Shown here one piece after another: positions 21,401 through 33,864 of a stretch of DNA of 64,000 nucleotides. The notes beneath the pieces are model-generated. The model ran no database searches, was not told the origin of the DNA, and worked only from the letters and a program-made list of their open reading frames with translations. Origin of the DNA: Neopestalotiopsis rosae (Eukaryota > Ascomycota > Sordariomycetes > Amphisphaeriales > Sporocadaceae); the NCBI GenBank assembly GCA_023078685.1, contig JALGAS010000007.1, positions 1,674,001 to 1,738,000 on the forward strand. Reading direction: 5' to 3'. Numbering within the stretch: position 1 is the stretch's first letter; each line of letters starts with the position of its first letter. Both the position numbers and the translations under genes were made by a program.

Positions 21401-24400
21401 ACAATGCCGTAGTTGGTAAATTGCATGTCCCTTTTGAACTATGGAGTAACCAATGAAAATTGTCCGATAGTATACATGGCGTTGGAAAGTCTGCGTATTA
21501 GTCAGAATGAGGTTCTGTGCCTCAACCCCGGTGACACGATTGCATAATGCGGCGGCGTGATGACAAGGAAGAAATTGCTAGACGATAGACCGAGTATGGC
21601 ATGGTCCAGACGTTGAAATGGGCCACGGCGGGTGCTTTGTGCTTATATCAAGGAGGTTGGACAAATGGGCACGGTATTCGAAGTCGAGTGGACAAGACTT
21701 GACAGCCTTGTCCCGAGAAATCAAGGATTGCCATGGGCCACACATATATGTGTCGTCGCCCCCGATGAATGGCTGCAGATGCGAGTTGTCGTATACTAGC
21801 CTATGATAGCCACGGCCTCGTAGGATTTGTGCGGCGAATACAACGACGAGTTGTCAAGGTCCAGGGATCACTCGAGTAAAACGAACAGGGTTCAAGATGT
21901 GAGGACAAAAGGCGGAAAGCCGAAAGCCACAGTTCGCAAGCGCATAAGCTGCGATGTAATGTACGGGCTCAGCAGGTTGGCAGGACCATGACATCTGGGT
22001 GGCTAGTAATGTGCAGTACCTCGAGACGACTCATTATGCCATCAAGATGCATCGTGACGGTGCTGTAAGTAAGAGCCGCCAATGCGAGGCGCGTAAAAAG
22101 GTCCTGGTTACCTCGAGATGATGGACAATGATGATATGATAGGGAATGACAAGGGCGGCCCAACACGTCGGCTACGAACAAGGAAGTAAAGTCAGTACTA
22201 CTCTGTACGGCGTTGGAGGAGTTGAGGGGCCCGTCAGCTGCGAACATTCGGTAGGTAAGCAGATCGATAACTCTAAAGCTCTAATGCAGGCGATCTATAA
22301 CCCGCGCGAAACGAAAGTGCAGCTGCACTACTTACACTAGGTGGCCTGGTAGGGCTGAGACCTTTTGGGCTCCAAGTGATCTGCACATTAGCCGACGAAC
22401 CTTTTGGGGGCTTCGGAGCAAACATGGCCTACCTATTGGTTTATGGCCTGTTAGCCAACCTCGCACACTGATACGCTTAACTGGCTATCTGCCCAACAAG
22501 CCCAGGGAAGCCAGAAAGACTCCTCCTCCCCTGCCTCGCCTACCTCACACGTAGCCGCACGGCAGCGAGAAGCACGTCAGGTGTTGGTCAGCTTCCCGCG
22601 GGTAAGACGGATCATGGGTATCGGGGTGGGATTGGGGGAGTAAGCGCTTTCTTCTCGTCTTTGCAACTAAGAAAAATCTTGTCACCGCGCTGGGTAATGT
22701 TATGACAGCCGCTCGACATTTGTTATGTAGAGATGTATTACTTGAGACGGACAATGGTCATTCGTAAAGGCGCCAAGGTCGCATTTCTGTGAAGAAATCG
22801 ATGCGAAGCAGGCCCGACTATGGCCCATCATGACCTGCTTGGTCGTCTTTGGCCGTTGATTAATCAAGATGGCCCCCGGGTACGTGTAAATAAGACGACT
22901 CTGCGCTTGCAACCCTGGCAATGAGGTTTTCGAGTCAGTCGCTAAAGCGGTGAGAACAAGGGAAGCTTCCATCAGAAAGGTTGTTTTGCACATTTGGCCC
23001 TAGATTGGCTGTACGAAAGTCACCAAACAGTCTTGCCATACATATCTACATATTCCGTACTGATGGGCGAGACACGTTTTCAGAGGCACAAGGGCCCGCA
23101 CCAATTATTGAATATCTTGCCCAGGTGTGGGTTTCAATAAATAATCATCGGTTTGGCTCGTCGGCTGATCGGCTCCATTGATCTCTTGAAGCCACAGTGA
23201 TTGCGTGACTGACATGCTAGATCTTGTAGGCCTCCAAAGGCTCCTGGTATGCTGTGGGTATAGATGATTCGCTACCGGATACTTGGATCTCCCGCAACAA
23301 CCAGGCTAGGGAGCAGTCGTTGGCCAGAAGGGGAAGGTTGACACGGGCCATGAGGAGCGGCTTCGATTCAGTGACATGCAAGATGGGAAAAAAAGTCTAT
23401 ACACGGCCGAAAAGGCGCATTGATTGGTTATTGGGCAGCTTGATACTTGCCTCTCGGATGCAACGTCATTCATTGCAAGTCGAATGATTCAGTGCTGAAG
23501 TCTCTTTTGTGGTTGTACAGAAATCTGTCTTTCCGTATAGTGGCTGAAGCAGGTAGCCACGCGTACAGCACAGAAATTTACGAAGTACGAAGTACGTGCC
23601 AATGGATCACGTCGTGACTCAAGAGGGGAAGCAAAGTGAAAAAGAAGCAAGAATGTTGCGCATGTGGTATTTTGCCACTTTGCGGTATCATCTGGGAAGC
23701 GACAGGATAGAAAACGAGAGTGATGGTCAGAATGCAGGAGACTTTTGAACCGACCAAGCTTTTTCTCACTGATCCTTCCTGCCAGATGCGCAAAAGGAAA
23801 AGAAGAAATGGCAATGGCTTGGAGGTCACAGCTGCCTAGCTGACGAATTAGGGCCCTGCAATCGGATACAAGCGAGGGATTTTCAGCTGGTAACGTCGGT
23901 ACAGTTGGGGGCTATTGGTAGTTCATGGGAGGCCTGCCCCTGTAATCCTCGCCCGGCCCCCCGCTAAAATGCAACTGCAAGAGAGTTAGACAGCCTGACT
24001 CGGCCACTTGAGAGCCGTGTCGGCAGAGTTACGTGTGATATACATATGTAATTGGGGTTTTGCTCGGCACTCGTTCCTCGCAATATAGTATTGTGGATAT
24101 TTGGAGGCGTAGTAGGTAGGGACGGGAACACATGTGTGCATCTTGAAGCGGAAGAGAAAAACGTCACGCAGGCCGGGCCATGTAGCCAAGCCAAGCCACG
24201 ACTCATTCCGTGCTACAAGCATACCGGATACTTGGATACGCAGGTGCTTGCTGTGTAGTATTATTGATATGAACGTCTTCATGGTACCTATTAAGGGCGA
24301 CATCTCGTTGACAATGTGTCAATATAGCAGAGCGATAGTATAGAACTCCTCCTTGGCCCCGGGGACATGGTAAAGGCTGAGATGAGGATAGCTGAACCCC

Positions 24401-27400
24401 ATGCCAACCATGTGAAAGTGCTGCAAGAAACACGAGCCCACCAACACTGGGCATGTCAAACGGCAGTGTGCTCCGTCGATCTCATGCTGCCACAAAGCTC
24501 ATGATGGGCGAAACAGATCAATTATGGGAGCTTGGCAAGTTCCCGCGACCCGCAACAATGCGTGTAAGGTGCGTGTGTATAGGTCTGTATGCACGTCGTG
24601 CTGCTGCACGAAAGATGCATCATCACGAACTAGCCGTGATAAACGGCCCCAGCATCGGCTCAGCTGAGCCAACGACGACGGAGCAATAGATTCCCCTCTG
24701 TGGTTCTGTTCCATCTTGTTTGCAGCAATCACGTTCTCGTATTACTAGCTTGTTGCACTTGTACTTGCATATTCATTTTTATTTTTATTAGTATTGTCTT
24801 GAATGAGTGCAAGAACGACCAAGGATCCGGTATCATCATTACGTGTCTGCCTGTCATATTCATGGTGTCAGTCCAAAGTCCTGAGTCCAAGCCACCTACC
24901 TGCCCACTCAGTGATGGGTAAATTGGATTGCTGACTAGTGCCTACTTTACTGCTAAACAGCCCTGGCATGGCAGGTAACGTCCGGTCCACTGCGGCTTTG
25001 AGAGCGTCTGGTAGGGCTCAGCTCAGCTCAGCTGAAATCTTGACCTCTACGTACTAGAGAAAGGGTCCACCAACCTCAAGAACCGCAAGGATCAGGGCAC
25101 TTCCAAACTCAATTGTTCGGCCAGCAAGCCACTGCCACTTACTACCTACCTACTTGTCTGCCTAATAATCACGCGGCGGCTGCTTTTCTGGCAAGGTGAG
25201 GTGCCATAGGTGCCAGCCATGCAAGTCCATTCTGATTCGGGGACCTGACCTGGCTTGCTTGCCTGGGACTTTGCAACGATCTGCTGTGTAATAGTAGGTC
25301 TCTCCATTGGGGCGGAAACTCACCATCCCGGCGACCAACCAACGGCCAGATTACCTACTTCGACTCATGACGATCTGAGACCGCAGACGGGACCACGACG
25401 ACGATACAGTAGTTAACCTAGTCTGTTGCCCCAGCATCAAAGAGATCTTGATCGATCTAACTAAAATCCGAAATAACCGCCACGCGTGGCCAGTGACAAC
25501 ACAGCCCTCCTCGAGGAACTGAAACTCAGCTGCCATTGTCCCCTGAGCAAGCACTCTTTGACGCGCAAGATGCATGCCAAATAAACGAGATACTTACAAG
25601 CGCCCCATCTTCATGGCCTCTGTCAGTCAGGGCCCGGGCAGGGTACGATTACGGGCCTTGTCTAGACGCCAAGAAGCCCATTCTAGAGCGCGTCTCTCCC
25701 TACGATTCGGTCCCCCGCGGGCTTTTGTTCCTTGTCGGTAGCCTGCTCTGCCCGCCTTTTGCTGTTTTCCGACCCCAAACTCATCACTAATCGCTCCGCT
25801 GCGTTCATGCAACAACTACTCGGACTGACCCAAAAAGTATTGCGCGACAAGGTTAAGCAGGATCCTGACAGGAGCTTTACGAGAAGCTCCATGTTACCAA
25901 TCTCCGCAGATCATGAAGATCTTGTTTCTTTCCCAGATCCTCTGAGAACAAATCACGCCGAGCTGGCTCCCTGGCACTGGCACTCATGGGCCATCTCATT
26001 CGGCCTGCCCGTACAGGCTCTCATGATTTCAAGACGAGTAAATGCAAATCCAGTGGCAACCCAATTTAGCAAATGCTTCTTTTGAGGATCGTCCATCTAC
26101 ATACTGTCAAGTCCGTGGACCTCTGCTTTATTTGTTTGTTTGTAGGTAGGGTAGGGTAGGTACTTACTTTCCTCTGTCTGTGTCCGCCAGCTTATTAGCG
26201 TCTTCGCCCAATTAGTGCTGACATCGGCGCTTGACACATGGAAGATAGGCCACCCCCCAGCTGTGTTTTGTGCCGATTCGGAAGCTTACTTTGACAAGGC
26301 TCAATGAAGCAATGGTAGGTATGTGGACTTGGTTGTTCTGCTCTGCCAACTCTGTCACCGCTACAACAGCGCGGCAAAAAGTGTCTTTGTTGGAGGGGTT
26401 GAAGGGACCGCGGGGACAGAGGAAAAAAAAAAAAAAGTTCTGATACTACCCACAGCTTGCCGTCTTGATCTGAATCAGATCAGCTGTAAACTGCCATGAT
26501 GGGAAATTTTGCCTCATCCGCACCCGCTCCGTTTGACTCGCTTTCCCCCGGATCGCTTTATTTTCCCGTTGTTACTTTTAGGTGAAATATGGTATTACTT
26601 GTCATGCTTGTAATGGCTATGAGCACCCTCACGCTAACATGATGGTGTTACGACTTCGTACTGAGTCCTCGGCTACCTCATCCACGCGGGAACTGGTCCA
26701 CTATTTGGTCCCCGAAATGGCAAAGTTTGCCAGGCGGTCTGATCAATTTACTATAGCATCGTCTATACGTACACTTATACACCACAGGGGCGGCAAACCA
26801 CAATAATAAAGCACGGGGTACACTTGAAAGTAGTACCTTTCTTATGTTATGGGCTAAACTTGACTATGAGGCTGACTTGGACCAATAGCGGCGGGGGCAC
26901 AAGAAAGACTTGGGTTCATTTGGTTATCGACACTCTCCACTTGCAAAGACACCCCCGTCCCTGCTCGTTCTGTTGGAATTTCCCTTCCACTTCATATCAT
27001 AATAATGGACCCGTTCCCGCCGCCGGCTCGACTCAGAAATGTCATACTTCATGATGCTGTTCATGTTCGAATCTGACGACCTTCTTTTAAAGTGTTGCTT
27101 GACCGCTTCTCACTTCAACCTGCACTCTCATAAGCCTATACATCTTGTGGCCCCCATACCGTAAACAAATACTTTCCCAATACGGCGCAGGAGCAGTTGC
27201 ACAACAGCTCTCGGATCCTCTTCTATGCAATAGGTTCAGAAATTATTGGAGAGACATTGCTATTATATATCAGCACTCGACTAGTTATTCCACATTTGGG
27301 GGAATCATTGGCAACAATTGCAAAAAAGAAATAGGCTGCCATCAGGCGTGTCAGGTCTCCGTGTAAGTTGAAGAGCCATTTACTTATTTCTGGGCCAGCA

Positions 27401-27655
27401 TACGAGCGGATGTATAGCCGCCATTCCTCCCGCCAGCTAGATTGATTATTTTCCCCGAGAGGTATTTTCGTGACCAAACATCTGACGCGCTTATAGGTAG
27501 CATACAGCCTATCGTATCAATCTTGGGCCAGACGTGCGTTCAGCGCCCATTGTTCAAAAGGCCCAAGCCAAATCGCGCCAGATAATTCTCGGGCTCGCGG
27601 CCACATAAGTGAACGGACATTGGTTTTCTCCTTTCATTTTCCAGACGTAGCAGGA
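18439..27655. other. 9.2-kb gene-free stretch
   Basis: No frame of convincing coding character on either strand; the longest starting at ATG is about 92 codons (25807-26085, plus). There is no tRNA box, no transposase or reverse-transcriptase remnant, and no terminal repeats that I can see. Base composition looks ordinary, not the strongly AT-rich pattern of RIP-mutated repeats. It includes the 3' flank of the DMT gene, an A14 run at 26423-26436 and the upstream region of the gene at 27656. It may hold long regulatory DNA or noncoding transcripts. Confidence 0.6.
26423..26436 (+). repeat. A14 homopolymer
   Basis: A run of 14 A bases inside the gene-free stretch. Such runs exclude nucleosomes and often mark fungal promoters. 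No gene start is evident close downstream. Confidence 0.8.
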
Positions 27656-28645
27656 ATGCCCACCGTCCACCACCCATCATATCCAAGAAGTAATGTCTCT
27701 TACCACCTTGCTTCTGGTGGCCTGTCGCGACAGTTGTGCAGCATCGGTATAATTACCTTTCTGCTTGGATGCATTCTTGCTTGGCATTTGATGATCAAGT
27801 ACAAACGGCTTTGTCAGTCACGAAAACACGTCGTGACCCTGAGCGGCCAGAAAGAGGCTTTTACACATTATTCCCTCGGGCCAGGAAATTGGAAAAAGTC
27901 ACGTGGAGTCAGCAATCCCATGATGGCAGACATGTCAGCGGCCCAGCACATGGCCTATACCGAAACGGAGTCGCCCGAGGATGAAATAAAGCCAAACGGA
28001 CATGAAGTCATCGCAACGTGGAATATGGGGGATACAGCAGAATTACCCGAGGATAAACGTGTCGAAACGCCCAAATTTTTCAGAAACTCCCTGCTTGTAC
28101 GCCCGCCTCCTTCGCCGCCCCTAACACGCCCAGAAAAGTCGTCTGAGATGGCTATTTTTCAAGATCGACGAATGAGCACGGCGCTGTCTACAGCGGGAGA
28201 CCTTGAAAGCGGCGACTCTCGAGACCATTTCGGCCCCCAAAACGCCTTGGCAGCTTCACCACCATCATCCTCCTCCTCTTCGGCCCAAATTCCCCGAGAC
28301 GACTCACACGTCATACCGAGACGGAGGTCGTATACAAAGGTTATCCCAATAGGCCCGCCCCAGCCAGTATCTTGGCTAGAGGAAGACGGGACCGTGGTAG
28401 CTTTTTCGCCCAGCTCGTTTCCTTCATCCAGCCCGGCTCTACCGCTCGCGCCCCATGACTCGTTCCAGCACAGTCATGGGCTCGAGGTAAAGGGTGAGAT
28501 TGTATCGGCATTGGACGACTCGGGGGCGGGATGGAGACGCCACACGCGCGTGTATGGCGGTGGTGTCTGTCTCGCTTGCTTGGCCTCTTCAGATCGAGAG
28601 GGAGGTTTCTACGGTGACAGAGTACGACCAGAGGAGAGAAGGTGA
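27656..28645 (+). CDS. Single-pass membrane protein of unknown function
   Basis: A frame of 329 residues from the ATG at 27656; the frame is open about 12 codons upstream without an ATG. One hydrophobic segment lies at about residues 35-55 (CSIGIITFLLGCILAWHLMI) followed by basic residues (KYKRL), which predicts a membrane anchor with the long remainder in the cytosol. There is no classical signal peptide. The rest is Pro/Ser-rich and probably disordered, with a PPSPPLTRPEKS stretch and a Ser run. The last 35 residues contain a compact GGGVCLACLASSDREGGFYG motif that looks conserved rather than random, which supports reading the frame to the TGA at 28643-28645. I do not recognise the family. 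It lies at the end of the 9.2-kb gene-free stretch. Confidence 0.65.
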   Translation: MPTVHHPSYPRSNVSYHLASGGLSRQLCSIGIITFLLGCILAWHLMIKYKRLCQSRKHVVTLSGQKEAFTHYSLGPGNWKKSRGVSNPMMADMSAAQHMAYTETESPEDEIKPNGHEVIATWNMGDTAELPEDKRVETPKFFRNSLLVRPPPSPPLTRPEKSSEMAIFQDRRMSTALSTAGDLESGDSRDHFGPQNALAASPPSSSSSSAQIPRDDSHVIPRRRSYTKVIPIGPPQPVSWLEEDGTVVAFSPSSFPSSSPALPLAPHDSFQHSHGLEVKGEIVSALDDSGAGWRRHTRVYGGGVCLACLASSDREGGFYGDRVRPEERR

Positions 28646-30478
28646 GCTGTGTGAGAAAACAAGCTCAGGTAAACGCTTTTCATCTTATTTTTTTTTAAGC
28701 ATCTTGTAATGTCTTTGGAATTGTTCCAGCTATTTTCATTGACTTATGATACATGACTCACGGTTTTCCAATGCATACATGTATGGCGGATGGCGGATAT
28801 TTGTTTTGTTTTTTAGTCGCAGCGAGGTCTATTTTGAGGACCAACATTTCTGGTCAGATACATATGAAGAATCTAGTTGTATTCGGACGCATTCACCACT
28901 TGAGCGCCGTTTATGCACACTTATTAATTGAGCATTGGTTTTGATCATTTGCTGGTCAATCTCTAATGGGATCAAGCATAGACACGTGACAATCTGCTCA
29001 ATCTTATTGCACCGACAGCTCAACTGCGTTTCCTCATCACGATCTCACTGGAGTTAGTATGCCGGTTCTTTCGTATACTCCGTTAGGTGAGTCCTTGCGA
29101 TGATAAAGGATAAGCTGAAGGGGAGAGGCTTAGAAGCCTCTCTAATGTCGTTGTTGATTACGCAATACAAGCCGATTTTTCGACTCGTTTTTTTCAGCTG
29201 TCCATGACCCGAGTCATACGAAACTTATTACGAAGTTACGCCGGGGTCGGAAGGAAAAGAATCCAAGAAAAAAAAAAACTAAACTCAAAAAATGCAGCCC
29301 CATGATAAGCAAGCACTGCCACATTGCGTAAGAAAATCTATGAAGAACTTCCGGATGTAATTCAATGGAAATCTTTCCTACCCATAGTGAGTAATTCCAG
29401 AGCTAGTCCCAAAATTAGGGAGTCCCTTTCGCTTATTAGGTCGTAGAAAATCATTGTCTTAAATGGGTGAAAATAATGCGCAAAGTTTTCATGAGTATAG
29501 ATTTTGTTTACACATTTGCCTCGGCTACTTTTTTTTGTCGCCATTGACGCGCGGCAATGCGGAAGGATCTTTAACCTTGTTCCCTCTTCGAAGGCACTTG
29601 CCGTTGATATGTGTGTTGTATGCAGTGCAACAAGGGTAGAAGAGATCTGAGCAGTTCAAAATCCTTCGGCTACTCCATTGGTGTACAGGATGGATTTTGT
29701 TTTGCTTTGTTTTCTCTCGGAAACCTCGGGTGTCCCGAAGTGAATATCTTGTTGGTCCTTTTTTTTCGAGGATAACTTCAAATCGTTTTGCCGCGACTGC
29801 CGAATGTGTTTCAAAAGTGGTGACCGAGGGTTTGCGGTCATGCCGGTTGGAATTGGGTACTTTTCGACTGGGCACTATAACGTTTGCCTCTTTTGGGTAC
29901 AACTGACGAAAAGTCATTGTGTACTGGGATCCAGTTTGAAGGATTCATCCCCAGCTGCTGCAATTTTCGGCATTTGAGCAAGATTGTGTTTGTAATTCAA
30001 GTTGCAGTGTCTTGTGAGAGTTAAATCGCCACCATGTATGATACACTACTCCCCATGGCGTCTGCATATTGATGTCTCGAACAAAAGGTGATTGTCAAGG
30101 TCATCCTGATCCATGGTATCGGAGAGATCGCATTGTCGAGTCTGTCTTCTGCAATTGACGCGACTTCAAGTCCATGTCAACGATCCCGCCCCTCGATGAC
30201 TGATATGTAAGGTATATCTTTTGTCAGACTTTTTCATGTTCCTGAAGGGGTCATATTGTCTTGATTGTCTAGACTTCACAATAATGCATTTGTAGATGAC
30301 TACATGCGTGGCTACATTCGCTGACTCCATGGCACCACATCGCAAACACTTTCAATCATATAGCATGTGATTGGCATTTTCAGGCCAGTCTCGACCTCAA
30401 ACCACGAGGCCATAGTGCTTGCAACATCTCACGGAAATTCAAGCTGCATTGAGTTCTTATTCATTTCATTACTAAAAG
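28646..30478. other. Convergent intergenic region
   Basis: About 1.8 kb between the 3' ends of the gene at 27656 (plus) and the ankyrin gene (minus), AT-rich with T and A runs. One ATG-initiated, Lys/Arg-rich minus-strand frame of 130 codons (29525-29917) is recorded under findings but not called as a gene. Confidence 0.55.
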
Positions 30479-32265
30479 CTAAGCCTCGGCTCCTTTACCT
30501 TTGAGAAATTCCGCAATCTCATTCCTGCCGCTCTCCCTCGCCCATGCCAGGGGCGTTCTGCCCGCACCGTCTCGAGCATTGACAAACGAGCCAGCACTGA
30601 TGAGCGCTGCCAGTACATCCAGATCCTTGCCAATGGCGGCAATGTGTATAGGCAAGGCACCGTGGTAGCCGGGCGAAGGCACGGAAACGTCTGCGCCGTG
30701 TTGCAGGAGAAACTCGATGACGGAACTGTTGGTCTTGGCCGCGGCGCGACACAAGGGCGTCTCTCCCTTTGCAATCAGATTGACATCTGCACCCGCCTCG
30801 ACCAGTACTTGAACAATGGCACACCGCCCCTGGGATATGGCATAATGTAATGGTGTCTGACCCGTCTTGTCCTTTTCGTCGACGAAAGCACCCTGTTCGC
30901 ACAGTAATCTCGTCAGGCGAGTGTGTCCTTGGAACACGGCTGCGTATAGGGGCGTCCAGCCATGACTGTCTGAAATCTCCAGGTCAGATCCATAGTCAAC
31001 GAGCTGGGTTGTTTGGTCAATGTGTTCCCACATGACAGATTCGTATAGGGGCGTCCTTCCACGTCGATTCTGTGCCCTCAGATTTGCTCCATTTGCGAGT
31101 AGTATCTTGATCGTCTCCACATTTCCCGTTTCGAGCAGGTTGTTTTGCATGGCAGCATAGTGCAGTGCCGTGTTGCCCTCCTTATCGGCTGCGTTCACCT
31201 CGGCTCCAGACTCCAGCATGAGGGCCACGAGCCCGTCGCCCATCTCGCCCTTTGCCACTCGTACCAAGGGCGTGCGGCCCTCGTCGTCGACTGCGTGCAG
31301 ATCGGCCCCGGCCAGGACCAGAGCCATTACAATCATAACCAAGTCGCGCGATGCAACCTCGTCTTCACATCCAAGGACGGATTCTGTCTGACTCAAGGCG
31401 CTGTGTATGGGAGTGACTTTTGAGCCCTTGGCGGTGCCGTTTGGATCGGCTGCGCTCGATATTGCTTTGATGACGACCCCATGATCGCCGTTCCTGATGC
31501 CTTCATGTAGTTTCTTGGTCAATTTCGACTCCTTCATGAAAGTCTTTGATGACCTTGACGGTCGCGACTTGATTTTGTTCTTCTGCTGTTGAATATGCGG
31601 CTGGCTCATCTGTTGGGTCAGGCAGATGGACAATTGAGCTTGCATTTGCGGAGAGCTCCTGATTTTCTCCGTTGAAGAGGATGGAGATGATTGAGGCTGC
31701 GTATGAAGCCTAGCCTCAGCTAGAATGCCACTGATGACTCTTAGTAATGTGTCAAGCCTGGTGATTTCTAGAGCTGCTCTGAAGTTGACACAGAGTCGAG
31801 CAATTATTTGTCAACGTACCCTTGCACACAGTCCATTATAATGCTGATGGATGATCGATTCTTCCTGAGATTGTGCCTTGCATCATATAAGAGGTCTTGC
31901 AAAAGCCGATTGAGCTTTGCCTGGACCAGCAAAGTTTCCTCCGAAGAGTATTGCCGCATTCGTTGAGACTCAATGTTGATTTCGTCCAGGATCGCGGGTA
32001 GTGGCTGTACAAGAGCCCGGAAGCATGCATGCAAATGATGGTGTTTCCCGTTATTCGCAGCGTTGGGATTCTGATTGTCCGGCTTGATAAAGACAGCCAG
32101 CCTTTCGAGCACGACTTTTGTGGAAATACATTCAGCTGCCACGGATCGGAGGCCCGCACGAATGGTACTGACACTGTCGCTAAGCTCAACAAGTATCTCA
32201 GCCGTCTGACAACATGCTTGGGCGGCGCCACTGGTCAGACTTGGAAGTGAGACCGACCCAGCCAT
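30479..32265 (-). CDS. Ankyrin-repeat protein with NLR-type (Helo-like) N-terminal domain
   Basis: Two exons, 32265-31820 and 31778-30479, give 581 residues. The 41-nt intron (GTACGT...CAG) is very short, but this acceptor is the one I found that keeps the frame open: it joins MDCVQG to AALEITRLDTLL and continues into the large second frame. Residues about 1-150 are all-helical, starting MAGSVSLPSLTSGAAQACCQ, and resemble the fungal N-terminal domain of STAND/NLR proteins (Helo-like, PF17111 type). That assignment is from general appearance only. From about residue 215 to the end there are about ten ankyrin repeats, with clear signatures such as GNTALHYAAMQ, GRTPLYESV, GWTPLYAAVFQGH and GQTPLHYAISQG. 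No NACHT or NB-ARC domain lies between them. The protein could be a recognition or scaffold protein of the fungal innate-immune type. It is divergent from the Mbp1 gene. Confidence 0.85.
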
Positions 32266-33864
32266 GGCTTTTCAGTCACGTTTCCCACGCACCAAGATCG
32301 CGATCTAACGCACCAGACGGGGCCTAGAAGGACGAGACAGGGACGGACACGGGCTTGGAAGGTGTTATAACGCAAAGTGGCCAGATATTCAAAAGCTGAA
32401 ATGCCCGACTGTCCTCCAGTCCTCGTTGGTGGCTCGTAACTGAGCTGAGAAAAGTCTTTTGAGAACGGGACACCCACCGGAAAATCCGGGGATCAAGGGG
32501 AATATACTGTCACTCTTGAAGTATTACCGCTCTGACCCTCAAAGGACGACTTCTCAGGCCTCAAATGGTACGATGGCTGCATGTTTCAAGAGGCCTTGGA
32601 ATGTCTAGCGTCCGGGCCAAGACAACGTGGTGGCCACGAGGAACGCAGGACCGGGACCAAATTACATGTAATAAGCACACAGTTACATCTGATGGTAAGG
32701 GCCTGGATGCAGTGAAATGTAGGAGATAGATAGTAATCAGCTCAGAAAGCAGGGCACAGTAAAGAGACCAAGCAGGCGGGAGGCGAAAGCCCGGTGAATA
32801 TTCAATATGGGAAGTGAGCACAGCAGGTCAACTCGTGGCATTGTCTCACAGTAGGTCGGGAAGCGAACGCCACGAGGCAGAAAAGTTGTTGCTTGCATGT
32901 GCATTAGCATCTGGGGAAAGAAAACATCAGACTGGTGGCATTGGCCCAGCTCGAAAACTCTCCATTGTTGTGCCGCGCGAGGTTTCTTCTCTGAGAGCCT
33001 AGAAATTCGATTCATGCAGAGTTCTGCATGTTTTGCATAGTTTCCTCCACTACTTATAGTATATGCGTGTGTAGGAGAGTGAAAAGAAATGTGCAACTTT
33101 CGTGCCATCATGGCGGTGTTGTTGTGGTACAAGGCAATTCGGGCGATCTTGTGATGGGCTGCGTGGTGCTCGCCATTGGATGATGAGTTTTGTGTGCAAA
33201 TTGACCATGAAAAGTACAAGATTTCTACGGCAGAGCTTGTATGATACCGACCGGATAATCCGGTGGACGACGTTCCACAATCAATGTAGCACACAATGTT
33301 GCTGCTGAGGCAGAGGAACAGGAGCTGGTGTTGTGTTCCTAATGTTAATACTCAGTGATGCTGTATGATTGGCTGCAGCTGTCTGCCAGATGCCCACTGG
33401 AAGCCTCAATGGACCAGTGTCCACTATCGACACTGCAAGCACTGAAGCTCACAGTGGCACATGCCCAGCCAATCGACCCTAGCCCCAGTCAGGAATGGTG
33501 GGAAATTAGTTGGACAAAACCCCACTTTCCCATCTACGCGCTCTCGCGTTACTGAATGCCCTTTCAACGCGTCTCGGCGTAGTTTGGCGTTGCCATCAAT
33601 TTCGCGAAAGCTTGCAAGGGTCTTTGCGACGATCAAGCCTCAACCAATCGTTCATTTCTGGATACCTTGATGTCTTCGTGAGCATTCCGACTGACTCGAC
33701 CTGCGTAATCCGGCTTTGAGTCAACTAAGAACTGTCTTGGTATTCACGGGAACTTGTACATTCTCTTTTCAACTGTCCACGATCCATCTATCGGGCCTGG
33801 ACATTGGGTCCACTGTACCTCAAGATTGTATGCTCTGCGCCGATGAAGAGCAACTACCTTTAAG
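32266..33864. other. Divergent promoter region, ankyrin gene / Mbp1 gene
   Basis: 1.6 kb between the two start codons. The half close to the Mbp1 gene carries a cluster of CGCG-containing boxes (33536-33609). No gene is seen. Confidence 0.6.
33536..33609 (+). promoter_or_regulatory. Cluster of MCB/SCB-like cell-cycle boxes
   Basis: Four CGCG cores occur within 74 bp: ACGCGC (33536-33541), TCGCGT (33544-33549), a perfect MCB box ACGCGT (33567-33572) and the palindrome TTTCGCGAAA (33600-33609), which resembles both SCB (CRCGAAA) and E2F-type sites. They lie 256-329 bp upstream of the ATG of the Mbp1-type APSES factor. Proteins of that family bind ACGCGT. About 0.3 CGCG cores would be expected by chance in this length, so autoregulation is a reasonable inference. 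Confidence 0.55.

Noticed and set aside
19000..27600. Possible decayed transposon or RIP-mutated repeat
   Set aside because: I see no terminal repeats, no fragments of transposase or reverse transcriptase, and no strong AT bias. Dinucleotide indices would be needed to exclude mild RIP.
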